Source: Bryobacterales bacterium
Lineage (GTDB): Bacteria; Acidobacteriota; Terriglobia; Bryobacterales; Bryobacteraceae
Assembly: GCA_016789785.1 (NCBI GenBank)
Contig: JAEUQE010000014.1
Coordinates: forward strand, 1-64,000
DNA length: 64,000 bases
Reading direction: 5' to 3'
Positions 39,012 to 46,430 of this stretch are shown piece by piece. Within the stretch, counting starts at the first letter, position 1, and each line of letters starts with the position of its first letter. The notes under the pieces were generated by a model. The model ran no database searches. It was not told the DNA's origin and worked only from the letters and a program-made list of their open reading frames with translations. A program made the translations under genes and the position numbers.

Positions 39012-39173
39012 TCAGGGGCGAAAGCCGCCTTCGGCGTCGTGGTCGTCGAGAAACTCGAACTCGCGAACGAAGATGTATCCGTCGATGTCGTCGCCATAGT
39101 TGACGATGCCGAGCACGACATCCTGGGCCTTTCCTGCGAAGGCGAGTTCGGGGGACTGATATGCACGCTTCAT
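39012..39173 (-). CDS. Lasso-peptide-type precursor
   Basis: A 53-residue peptide. The leader MKRAYQSPELAFAGKAQ carries the Y-x-x-P-x-L-x-x-x-G pattern that B1 proteins recognise. The presumed core starts at G22: GIVNYGDD, giving a Gly-1 amine and D7 or D8 as ring acceptor. The residue two before the core is V20 rather than the usual Thr. The tail after the ring is long (IDGYIFVREFEFLDDHDAEG, then GFRP) and acidic, so a C-terminal follower may be removed later. B1, B2 and a cyclase are encoded nearby, which supports the call. Direct homology cannot be shown from the window. Confidence 0.75.
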   Translation of the reverse strand: MKRAYQSPELAFAGKAQDVVLGIVNYGDDIDGYIFVREFEFLDDHDAEGGFRP

Positions 39174-39280
39174 TATTCGGTTCTCCGTTTGGGTCGGTTT
39201 GGGTGAGTAGCGGCCGGTTGCTGCGCGTAGTGCGGCGAGTCCGGCAAACAGGTTGAGAAAATCGAAAAGTTCATTGGGGA

Positions 39281-39667
39281 TCAAATGCGTTCGAGCACGT
39301 GCATCATGCGCTGATAGCCGGCTGCGTCGCCAACGACGCGGCCTTGGACCTCGACCCACGCATGGCTGAAGAAGGGCGCGGTCCGGTAGCCGATGACCGC
39401 TCGCGCATCGACGCCGTTGCGCCTCAGGACGCGGACCGTGGCCACTGACCGCTGCAGGCAGCGCACGCGCCACGGATAGAAGCAGATTGCCAGCGCGACG
39501 GTGTCGAGGAGATCGTCCTGCGCAATTGCCGCGACCGGATTGCGAGTGGCGAATTCCGCCAGGTTGCGGTGGACCCGCGCGAAGCCGGAGATGGCCGAGG
39601 TGAGATCGTAGCGGACGAGTTCCCACAAGGTGACGGCGATCACACGCAGACGCTCGACGGAGTTCAT
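39281..39667 (-). CDS. Lasso peptide B2 transglutaminase-like leader protease
   Basis: A 128-residue protein of the stand-alone lasso B2 type. The Cys-His-Asp triad is visible as C70 in YPWRVRCLQRSVA, H102 in FFSHAWVEV and D114 in VVGDAAGY. It cuts the leader to expose the Gly-1 amine for the cyclase. Its ATG overlaps the B1 stop (ATGA), so the pair is translationally coupled. The precursor follows 108 bases downstream. Confidence 0.9.
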   Translation of the reverse strand: MNSVERLRVIAVTLWELVRYDLTSAISGFARVHRNLAEFATRNPVAAIAQDDLLDTVALAICFYPWRVRCLQRSVATVRVLRRNGVDARAVIGYRTAPFFSHAWVEVQGRVVGDAAGYQRMMHVLERI

Positions 39668-39978
39668 CGCACGCCTCCCGGCAGCAGGCGCATTTCCTGG
39701 AGCGTTGCCGTGAACGCTGAGATGTCCGACATCGCCAACTCGCGAGAAATTCCGAAGGTCTCACACAGCCCGTCGGCGATCTGTTCCGGGGCGAGGGCGC
39801 GCTCAAAACCGGACCAGATCAAGGCCGCGGTGGCATTGCCCGTATAGACGAGACCCTGCTGAACATCGAGCAGAACGACGCCGTCCGCATGCAGCGACGC
39901 CTTCACGTTTGCGCCAATTGCGTCTGGCTTCCGGCGGAACATCCTGGCCGCAGTCCGGTAAATCCATCCCAGTTTCAT
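39664..39978 (-). CDS. Lasso peptide B1 leader-binding protein (PqqD-like RRE)
   Basis: A 104-residue RiPP recognition element protein. After a basic N-terminus the PqqD-like fold is seen in GVVLLDVQQGLVYTGNATAA followed by IWSGFERALAPEQIADGLCETFG. The three-strand plus helix pattern binds the YxxP leader and presents it to B2. GAGGAGG lies about 7 bases upstream of ATG 39978. It is the first gene of the lasso operon on this side, with the shared operator about 100 bases upstream. Confidence 0.87.
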   Translation of the reverse strand: MKLGWIYRTAARMFRRKPDAIGANVKASLHADGVVLLDVQQGLVYTGNATAALIWSGFERALAPEQIADGLCETFGISRELAMSDISAFTATLQEMRLLPGGVR

Positions 39979-40078
39979 CTCGCCCCTCCTCTCGATCTCG
40001 GTTCGCGGCACAGCCGCGAGCAATCCAATCATGAGCTAGGAACGCCGCGGAAGGAATCCCCAGATTCACCAGACCGGA

Positions 40079-40094
40079 GTATCCAATTTTGGTG
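40079..40094. promoter_or_regulatory. Operator-like half-palindrome upstream of B1
   Basis: TATCCAATTTTGGTGG matches 12 of the first 13 bases of the perfect palindrome at 45691-45706. It lies 101 bases upstream of the B1 start and about 145 bases upstream of the sensor-kinase start on the other strand. It is probably a binding site for the cluster's response regulator. Confidence 0.55.
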
Positions 40095-40239
40095 GTCCGG
40101 AAGCATGATCGATAACAGATTCGGATATCCCGGAACAGGTGCCTGGGAACGGCCGCGCCGAGCACGCTGGATGCCGGGACCCCGGGCGTTACAGTATAAT
40201 CCGAGACAGCTAATCCCGTTGGTGGAGGCGTATTCGCGG

Positions 40240-43200
40240 ATGGACTACCACTTTTTCCGGCGAATCCCGTTTCGATTTGGCCGAACCGCCTTTCACTACG
40301 GGTGGGCGTTTGCCTTGACGCTGCTCGCGTCTTCGGCGTGGAGCCTTGATCCCACACTTGCACTCTCGCAGTATTCCCACACCAGTTGGACGAGCCGGTC
40401 AGGGTTCTCACAGTATCCGGTCAATGCAATTGCGCAGACCGCGGATGGTTACCTGTGGCTCGGGACCGACAAGGGATTGGTGCGCTTTGACGGCATCCGC
40501 TTCGTGCCTTGGAAAACAGGATCGAGTCCCGATGTTCAAGGGCTCGTAGTGCGTGCGCTGGCCGCATCTTCGTCGCGATCGGGCCAGTTGTGGATCGGAA
40601 CTCCGGCAGGTGTCTCGCTGCTTAATGGCAACCGGTTGACGACGATCACGCCGGTGCAAGGGCTTCCGGCAGGCGCGCTGGTTCAGATGCATGAGGACCG
40701 GCGTGGACGTCTGTGGGTGATTACGTCAGCGGGTCGCGGCGGGGTCTCGGTGATCGAGAACATGAAGGCGCGCACCTACGGGCAGAAGCACGGTCTGCCA
40801 GGCGACGGGATCCTTACGATTCATGAAGACACAAACGGGACCATCTGGCTCGGGACGCGAAACGGGATTTGTGAAATGGTCTCATCCGATCAGTTTGCTT
40901 GCGGGCAGGCGCCGGGCACCGATGTGATTGCGATTGCCACCGATTCCGACGGAACTCTCTTGATAGTCGATGCAAAGCGCCGCAATCTGACGAGATTCGC
41001 GCAAGGCAAGCTGACCCAGATGTTGCCGCCGGAGTTCCTGGATTCGGTAACAAGCAGGATATTGGTTCGCGACAAAGACGGCAACGTGTGGATCGGCACG
41101 GCGGGACAAGGTCTGCTGCGGGTCGGCGGAAGGGGCATGGACTCCTTCCGCCGAGTGCAAGGGCTTTCGGGAGACACGGTGCAAGCGATATTCGAGGACC
41201 GTGAAGGGAACATGTGGCTTGCGACGAGGGGCGGTCTGGACCGTCTTCAGAATCCGCGCCTCGCGAGGCTATCGACGCTCGAGGGGCTCTCTGGAGATCT
41301 GGTGTCCGCTGTGGTGGGGAGCGCCAAGGGCGGGGTGTGGGTCGGCACTGTGGGCAACGGGTTGAACTTCGTGGAAGGCGAGAAGATCACGCACTATGGA
41401 CTGAGAGAAGGGGTAGCGGGCGTGACGGTAGTGTCACTGCATGAAGACGCCGCCGGACGGTTGTGGGTTGGAACGACGGGCGGGCTTTCCTGCCGGGCCG
41501 GGCAGCGCTTTCAGGGAATCGTGCCTCCCTCGCCAGACGCATTCAAGCGAGTGTTCGCGATCAGCAGTTCGAGGAATGGCGACGTCTGGGTGTTGGACGG
41601 TAGCAGCGGAATCAGCCGCATTCGCAATATGCGGGCCGAGCGACTGGATCCGCAGCCATCCACGCCTGGGCGCACGGTGTACCAGTTGTTTGTCGACAGC
41701 CACGATCGCATCTGGCTCGGATACTATCAGGGTGGCATTACGATTATGGAGAGCGATGGCGCGAAGCATGCGGACCCGAAGGATGGGATTGCCGGCGGGG
41801 CGGTGCAGGCGTTGTTCGAAGATCGCAATCGAAGTGTGTGGGTCGGCGCGGCGGGCGGACTGAGCCGGTTTCGCAAGGGCCGCTGGACCACGTGGACGGC
41901 GGAACATGGAGTTCCTCCCGGCGGGATCCAAGGAGTGATCCAGGCCAATGACGGCGACCTGTGGATCGCAACCCGCGCGGGCCTTTTCCGGCTTGCGGCA
42001 TCTGGTCTTGAGGGAACTCCCGATGGGAGCCCGGGACCTCTGCCGATTCCTCATTCGATCGAGGACAACCTCGCGCCGACTTCCGCAGCCCGCATGGCGA
42101 ATCCCCGGCTCGCGCGTTCCGTCGATGGACGGTTGTGGGTAAGTTCCGACGATGGCGTGGCGACGCTGCACCCGGACAAGTCGGGGCGCAATCCGCTCCC
42201 GCCGATAGTGGCGATCGAGAACGTGCGCGTGGACGGAAAGGCTCTCGAAGTTCAGTCTAATCCTTGTGATATTCGGGGACAGGAGATTGAATTTGAGTTT
42301 ACTGCTCTGAGTTTCACGGCGCCCGAGCGTCTGCGCTTCCGCTACTGGCTGCAGGGTCTGGAGAAGGGCTGGAGCGAGCCCGGGAACCGGCGGAGCATTC
42401 GCTACGTGAACCTGCCGCCGGGCGACTACCGCTTCTCGGTGATCGCATCGAATGGCGATGGCGTGTGGACGGCGAGCCCGGTCAGCTTCGGATTCCACAT
42501 TCCGCCGGTTTTCTATCAGACGTGGTGGTTCCAGATCCTGTGCGTGGCTGCGATCGGACTGCTGGGACTCTCGGCACACTGGCTGCGGCTACGAAGTCTG
42601 CGGACGAGGGTCGCGCTTGTGATGGCGGAACGGTCGAGGCTGTCCCGCGAGTTGCACGATACGCTGCTGCAGGGCTTCACCGGCGTGGTCTACCAGTTGT
42701 CGGCAGTGTGCCGCAACATTGAGGCCGATCCGGCGGGCGCGAGGGAGAAGATCGAACGGGCGTTGGAGCAGGCCGATCAATCGATGAAAGAAGCGCGGCA
42801 CGCTATCGCCTGCATGCGCGTGCCGGAACTGGAGGCCGGGACGCTGGCGGATGCGTTGTCGAGTATTGGTGCGAGCATCACCAGCGACGCCGGCGTGAGC
42901 CTGCATGTGCATGTTCACGGGACCGCGCGGGAACTTCCTTACGAATCGCAGGCGGCGGCGTTTCTCATCGCGCGCGAAGCGATCAACAACACGGTGAGTC
43001 ATGCATCGGCATCGCGCATCGACCTGTCGCTTCACTACATGGCGGATTCGCTGAAGCTGAGTGTCGCTGATAATGGCTCGGGCTTCGATATGGAGCGCGC
43101 GGCGGCGAAATCGAACCGTTGGGGTCTGAAGGGCATGCGCGAACGGGCGGCAGGTGTCGGAGGGAAGTTGAACGTGACTACAGGTCCCGGCGAAGGCACC

Positions 43201-43293
43201 ACCGTGGAATTGACGATCGGCTACGGGAGGCTTAGGCAGTCTGAACTGGCGCGTGCGAACGCGGCGAGTTCGCGGGATCGTTCACGGGGCTGA
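40240..43293 (+). CDS. Reg_prop/Y_Y_Y sensor histidine kinase
   Basis: A 1017-residue membrane-bound sensor. After a signal/anchor segment (FALTLLASSAWSLDP) come about twelve Reg_prop repeats forming two beta-propellers (IAQTADGYLWLGTDKGLVRFDGI and similar). A Y_Y_Y domain follows (RFRYWLQGLEKGWSEPGNRR), then one transmembrane helix near residues 757-785. The HisKA_3 segment has the phosphoaccepting H806 in LSRELHDTLLQG, and the chain ends with an HATPase domain (DNGSGFD, WGLKGMRERA). This NarL-type architecture pairs with LuxR response regulators, such as the one at 45744. ATG 40240 is preceded by GGAGG. The gene is transcribed against the lasso genes and overlaps the 3' end of the cyclase gene by 62 bases. 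Confidence 0.9.
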   Translation: MDYHFFRRIPFRFGRTAFHYGWAFALTLLASSAWSLDPTLALSQYSHTSWTSRSGFSQYPVNAIAQTADGYLWLGTDKGLVRFDGIRFVPWKTGSSPDVQGLVVRALAASSSRSGQLWIGTPAGVSLLNGNRLTTITPVQGLPAGALVQMHEDRRGRLWVITSAGRGGVSVIENMKARTYGQKHGLPGDGILTIHEDTNGTIWLGTRNGICEMVSSDQFACGQAPGTDVIAIATDSDGTLLIVDAKRRNLTRFAQGKLTQMLPPEFLDSVTSRILVRDKDGNVWIGTAGQGLLRVGGRGMDSFRRVQGLSGDTVQAIFEDREGNMWLATRGGLDRLQNPRLARLSTLEGLSGDLVSAVVGSAKGGVWVGTVGNGLNFVEGEKITHYGLREGVAGVTVVSLHEDAAGRLWVGTTGGLSCRAGQRFQGIVPPSPDAFKRVFAISSSRNGDVWVLDGSSGISRIRNMRAERLDPQPSTPGRTVYQLFVDSHDRIWLGYYQGGITIMESDGAKHADPKDGIAGGAVQALFEDRNRSVWVGAAGGLSRFRKGRWTTWTAEHGVPPGGIQGVIQANDGDLWIATRAGLFRLAASGLEGTPDGSPGPLPIPHSIEDNLAPTSAARMANPRLARSVDGRLWVSSDDGVATLHPDKSGRNPLPPIVAIENVRVDGKALEVQSNPCDIRGQEIEFEFTALSFTAPERLRFRYWLQGLEKGWSEPGNRRSIRYVNLPPGDYRFSVIASNGDGVWTASPVSFGFHIPPVFYQTWWFQILCVAAIGLLGLSAHWLRLRSLRTRVALVMAERSRLSRELHDTLLQGFTGVVYQLSAVCRNIEADPAGAREKIERALEQADQSMKEARHAIACMRVPELEAGTLADALSSIGASITSDAGVSLHVHVHGTARELPYESQAAAFLIAREAINNTVSHASASRIDLSLHYMADSLKLSVADNGSGFDMERAAAKSNRWGLKGMRERAAGVGGKLNVTTGPGEGTTVELTIGYGRLRQSELARANAASSRDRSRG

Positions 43294-45127
43294 TCCGAGA
43301 GGGTGCGTGCCTGTTTGAGTTGGCGCGCAGCCAGAACTCGAGCAGTAGGATCTGCCGCAGTTGGCCTTCGTTGCACTCCAAGCCGCTTCGGAAGCGGTCG
43401 AGCCGGGTGCGGAGACTCACGCCGTCGACATAGCCTCGCTCCACAACCTGTACCGGTTCGGCGCTGTTGCCAAGAGCCGCAGCGAGGCGCTTGGATGCAC
43501 TGCGAAAGGCGGTGCCGTAGATTGCCTTTGAGCGGCGGTGCCGCACGAGGGGCGGAAGCAACCCTTCGAATGCACGCCGCATGAGTCTTCGTGGTTCCCC
43601 CGGCCTGCACGTGAGGTGCGATGGCACCGACATCATGTACTCGACCAGTGGCCGGTGAACGTACGGGTGGGTGCAGGAGAACCCGAGAAGCGGTTCGGGG
43701 CACTGCAGCAGCCGTGAATCGAGCAGCGTAAGCAGGCATTTCAACCGTTTTCTAGCAGATGGGGGAGCGGCCCGCAGATCATGCCGGGGCTGCGCCTCTT
43801 CGTACTCGATGGCGAGTTTGCGGCTCTTGGAGGACAACGAGTCGCCGTGCTCGGCGGACGCCGAAGTAACTCCGGAGAGATCCATGTTGCGTCCTAGGCC
43901 GTTACCGCAGAGGCTCGTTTGGATGGCGCGCCACAGCAGCCAGTAGACCGGCACACGTAGGGCACGGCTCCACTCCAGAGATTCCTTTGCGGCGGCGGAG
44001 AGCCGTCCTCGGCTGAGATGGTCAGCCACCTGTTCCGAGTCATCGAGCCAGTTGGCCATCATGAGGTCGCCACACTGGCCGCTGAGAATGACGGTGGCGC
44101 CATTGCGCCGCAAATGCCCGGAAACTAGTTCATGGCGCTGCTGCCACCAGCCCGGTGAGCCGTATCCGACGGTTCCCGGTTCTGCGGCGGGACAATCTTC
44201 GGCAGCAACGTAGAAGGGCTCGACATTGCACTGATCCTCGACCGCACGGAAGAACTTCTCGTCCGCAGAACCGTGCTGCTGGTAGGTGATGCTGATCAGG
44301 CGGGATACCGGCGTTGCTCCTTCGCGCACAAGCCGGTCGGCCATGCAAACCACCGAGGAGGAGTCGAGCCCTCCACTCAACTCGCAAGCGGCTGTGGATC
44401 CTGCTGCAACGAGCCGGCTGCGCACGGCATCGCGAAACAGTTCGGACAGGCGCTCCTCCGCGTCGGTGCTGCGGAGGGCCGCAGTATCTGTGCCCAGTGG
44501 TGGGCTCCAGAACGGAACATTCGCTATGCCGGTCGGGGTCAGGGTCACAGCGTGGTAGGCAGGAACGGGCAGGACTCCCGGATATGGCGAGAGGTCGCAT
44601 GCCGAGCCGCGTGCCAGGAAGACCGCTACGAACTCAGGGCTGATCTCGCCTGCGCCGCGGTACTCGGCCATCCTTTGCAGGGAGGTCGACCAGACGATGT
44701 TACCGTTCGCATGCCAATAGTAGAGCGGGCGAACACCGGCGTAGTCGCTGGCAAGAATGATCGATCCGGCTCTTGGATTGGCGATGACCAAGCTCCAGTC
44801 GCCGATGATGCGCCCGAGGCCGGAGACTCCGAACTGCTCGTGGAGAACAAGGGCCACTTCTGAGGGCGGGGAGGTGCGCGTCAAGCGGCCGTTTTGAGAG
44901 TCAATCAAATCTGGAAGGTTGTCGATGCGGCCGTCGAAGAGGCAGATCGAACCGCTCTCGCTGGAGGCGAAGCCACCGGAGGCCTCTGGCGACTGGATCA
45001 TGAGCAGATCTCGCTCGCGGTGCAAGAAGCCTCCGGGGGCGGTCAGGCGATTCATGCACCGGAAGAGATCCTGTCCGGGCCCACTGAGAGAGGGATTCGG
45101 GCACCAAATACCGTCGAGCGTGCTCAT
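43232..45127 (-). CDS. Lasso peptide cyclase (asparagine-synthetase-like)
   Basis: A 631-residue AsnB-like protein. Residues 1-200 resemble the glutamine-amidotransferase domain (ASDYAGVRPLYYW) but have no Cys at position 2, so they cannot hydrolyse glutamine. The synthetase domain has the ATP pyrophosphate loop CELSGGLDSSSVVCMA (residues 248-263). In lasso pathways this enzyme adenylates the Asp/Glu side chain of the core and closes the macrolactam. The start overlaps the DUF5519-like gene's stop (ATGA). It is set apart from B1/B2/precursor by the sensor kinase gene, but no other cyclase gene is present, so it very likely acts on the 39012 precursor. Confidence 0.88.
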   Translation of the reverse strand: MSTLDGIWCPNPSLSGPGQDLFRCMNRLTAPGGFLHRERDLLMIQSPEASGGFASSESGSICLFDGRIDNLPDLIDSQNGRLTRTSPPSEVALVLHEQFGVSGLGRIIGDWSLVIANPRAGSIILASDYAGVRPLYYWHANGNIVWSTSLQRMAEYRGAGEISPEFVAVFLARGSACDLSPYPGVLPVPAYHAVTLTPTGIANVPFWSPPLGTDTAALRSTDAEERLSELFRDAVRSRLVAAGSTAACELSGGLDSSSVVCMADRLVREGATPVSRLISITYQQHGSADEKFFRAVEDQCNVEPFYVAAEDCPAAEPGTVGYGSPGWWQQRHELVSGHLRRNGATVILSGQCGDLMMANWLDDSEQVADHLSRGRLSAAAKESLEWSRALRVPVYWLLWRAIQTSLCGNGLGRNMDLSGVTSASAEHGDSLSSKSRKLAIEYEEAQPRHDLRAAPPSARKRLKCLLTLLDSRLLQCPEPLLGFSCTHPYVHRPLVEYMMSVPSHLTCRPGEPRRLMRRAFEGLLPPLVRHRRSKAIYGTAFRSASKRLAAALGNSAEPVQVVERGYVDGVSLRTRLDRFRSGLECNEGQLRQILLLEFWLRANSNRHAPSRISPVNDPANSPRSHAPVQTA

Positions 45128-45606
45128 CGGTTCCCCCGCGCGAAATGTGCGGATTGCAGTACCAGTTGAAATGCGACCTCCAGTTCGGAGGCGTCCCTTG
45201 GTGCGTAGACCATGACAAAGGTCTCAGGTAGCGCGCCGGAGACAATGCCGGGGTGGCGTTCAAACCAGCCTAGTTGAACGCCTGCATCGTGAATGCTGGG
45301 CGGAAGCGTCATATGCAGGCTACCAGGGGGGCAGGGATGGAGGTAGCAGAACTCGTGATCGTCGGCGAAGGCGACGGGCGGCCCTCCCGCGAATTCGTCG
45401 TGCATCCACAAGGCTTGAACCGACGGGCTCGCGATCCTGCTGACGCGCAGCGAAACGTTCGGGATCGTGGCAATGCGGAGGCGAAGCTGCTCCGCGATGA
45501 GCGGGTCGCCCCATTGATCGAGTTGCGTATGGGGAAACTCCCTGGCGATACGAGGGCGGGGACCCTGCCTCATGCGCATACTCCATGTCTCGGTAGCGTT
45601 TTGCAT
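45124..45606 (-). CDS. DUF5519/luciferase-domain-like protein
   Basis: A 160-residue protein resembling the small DUF5519 (luciferase-domain) family. The conserved region is CYLHPCPPGSLHMTLPPSI, GWFERHPG and MVYAPRDASELEVAFQLVL. ATG 45606 is chosen: GGAG lies 5 bases upstream, and the longer open frame would include the operator palindrome. It is coupled to the lasso cyclase by an ATGA overlap. The family has no proven chemistry that I know of. A role as cyclase partner, tailoring protein or immunity factor is possible. Confidence 0.65.
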   Translation of the reverse strand: MQNATETWSMRMRQGPRPRIAREFPHTQLDQWGDPLIAEQLRLRIATIPNVSLRVSRIASPSVQALWMHDEFAGGPPVAFADDHEFCYLHPCPPGSLHMTLPPSIHDAGVQLGWFERHPGIVSGALPETFVMVYAPRDASELEVAFQLVLQSAHFARGNR

Positions 45607-45690
45607 CCTGCTCCACGATGAGGCATCGCCTGAAAGATGTAAACTCCGGAATCGTGGATTGCGGTGTCCTAATTCCTGGGCAGCCGCGCC

Positions 45691-45706
45691 TATCCAATAT
45701 TGGATA
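45691..45706. promoter_or_regulatory. Perfect palindromic operator upstream of the lasso cyclase unit
   Basis: TATCCAATATTGGATA is a perfect 16-bp palindrome, 85 bases upstream of the DUF5519-like start. A close match occurs at a similar distance upstream of lasso B1. Both units belong to one pathway, and a LuxR-type regulator is encoded directly upstream, which makes this a likely co-regulatory site. Confidence 0.65.
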
Positions 45707-45743
45707 CGCCAAGCCGTCGTCTCCACTACGGTCGCGGGTGTGC

Positions 45744-46373
45744 CTACAGGCGGATGATCCCCCTGCGAAGCGCGATCATCACTGCGTGTGTCCGGTCATT
45801 CGCCTGCAGTTTCTCCAGAATCCGCTTGACGTGGGTGTTGATGGTGCCCTCGGCGACGCCCAGCCGGTAGGCGATTTCTTTGTTGCGCAGGCCTGAGCCG
45901 AGGAGCCGCAGCACCTCAATTTCACGCGATGTGAGGTCGGGACGCGGCAGATTCTCCGCAATTCTCGCTCCCACTTCCGCCGGAATGCAACGGCCGCCTG
46001 CCGCCACGGTGCGAATGGCGTGCGTCAACTCTTCGCGCACCATGTCCTTGAACAGATAACCACGCGCACCGGCTTCCAATGCGCGGTAGATCTCTTCATC
46101 GCCGCCAAGCGTAGTCAGCACAATGACTCGTGCGCCTGCGGAGAGTTTGCAGATCTGCTGGATCGCGTCGCGGCCGCTCATGTCAGGGAGCAACAGATCC
46201 ATCAGGACCACATCGGGCTTGGTCTGCCGGAAGGCCTGAACGGCCTCGGCACCGGTTGCAGCTTCGGCGACGACCGGCATATCGGATTCGGCGGAAACCA
46301 GAGCTTTGAGGCCGACCCTTACGATCGGATGATCATCCACAATCAGAAGACGGATCTGTTCATTGGCTGCCAT
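45744..46373 (-). CDS. LuxR/NarL-type response regulator
   Basis: A 209-residue two-component response regulator. The receiver domain has acidic residues D13-D14 (LLIVDDHPIVR), the phosphoacceptor D59 in VVLMDLLLPDMSG and the switch segment VIVLTTLGG with the conserved Lys in YLFKDM. The C-terminal LuxR-type DNA-binding domain is LTSREIEVLRLLGSGLRNKEIAYRLGVAEGTINTHV. It probably receives phosphate from the sensor at 40240. The ISKra4-type element begins 57 bases upstream of its start and may have changed its promoter. Confidence 0.92.
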   Translation of the reverse strand: MAANEQIRLLIVDDHPIVRVGLKALVSAESDMPVVAEAATGAEAVQAFRQTKPDVVLMDLLLPDMSGRDAIQQICKLSAGARVIVLTTLGGDEEIYRALEAGARGYLFKDMVREELTHAIRTVAAGGRCIPAEVGARIAENLPRPDLTSREIEVLRLLGSGLRNKEIAYRLGVAEGTINTHVKRILEKLQANDRTHAVMIALRRGIIRL

Positions 46374-46421
46374 CTCGCGTTCCCGACGAGATCCTCACTG
46401 TAGCACGAAATCCAAGAGTCT

Positions 46422-46430
46422 GCTGCTCGA
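46422..46430 (+). repeat. Target-site duplication of the ISKra4-type element, left
   Basis: GCTGCTCGA is repeated exactly at 48267-48275 on the other side of the element. Confidence 0.8.

Noticed and set aside
39889..40239. N-terminal extension of the sensor kinase
   Set aside because: It would run antisense through lasso B1 and the divergent promoter; ATG 40240 has GGAGG and leads directly into the signal segment.
45607..45726. Longer DUF5519-like protein starting at 45726
   Set aside because: The added part contains the operator palindrome and has no ribosome-binding site.
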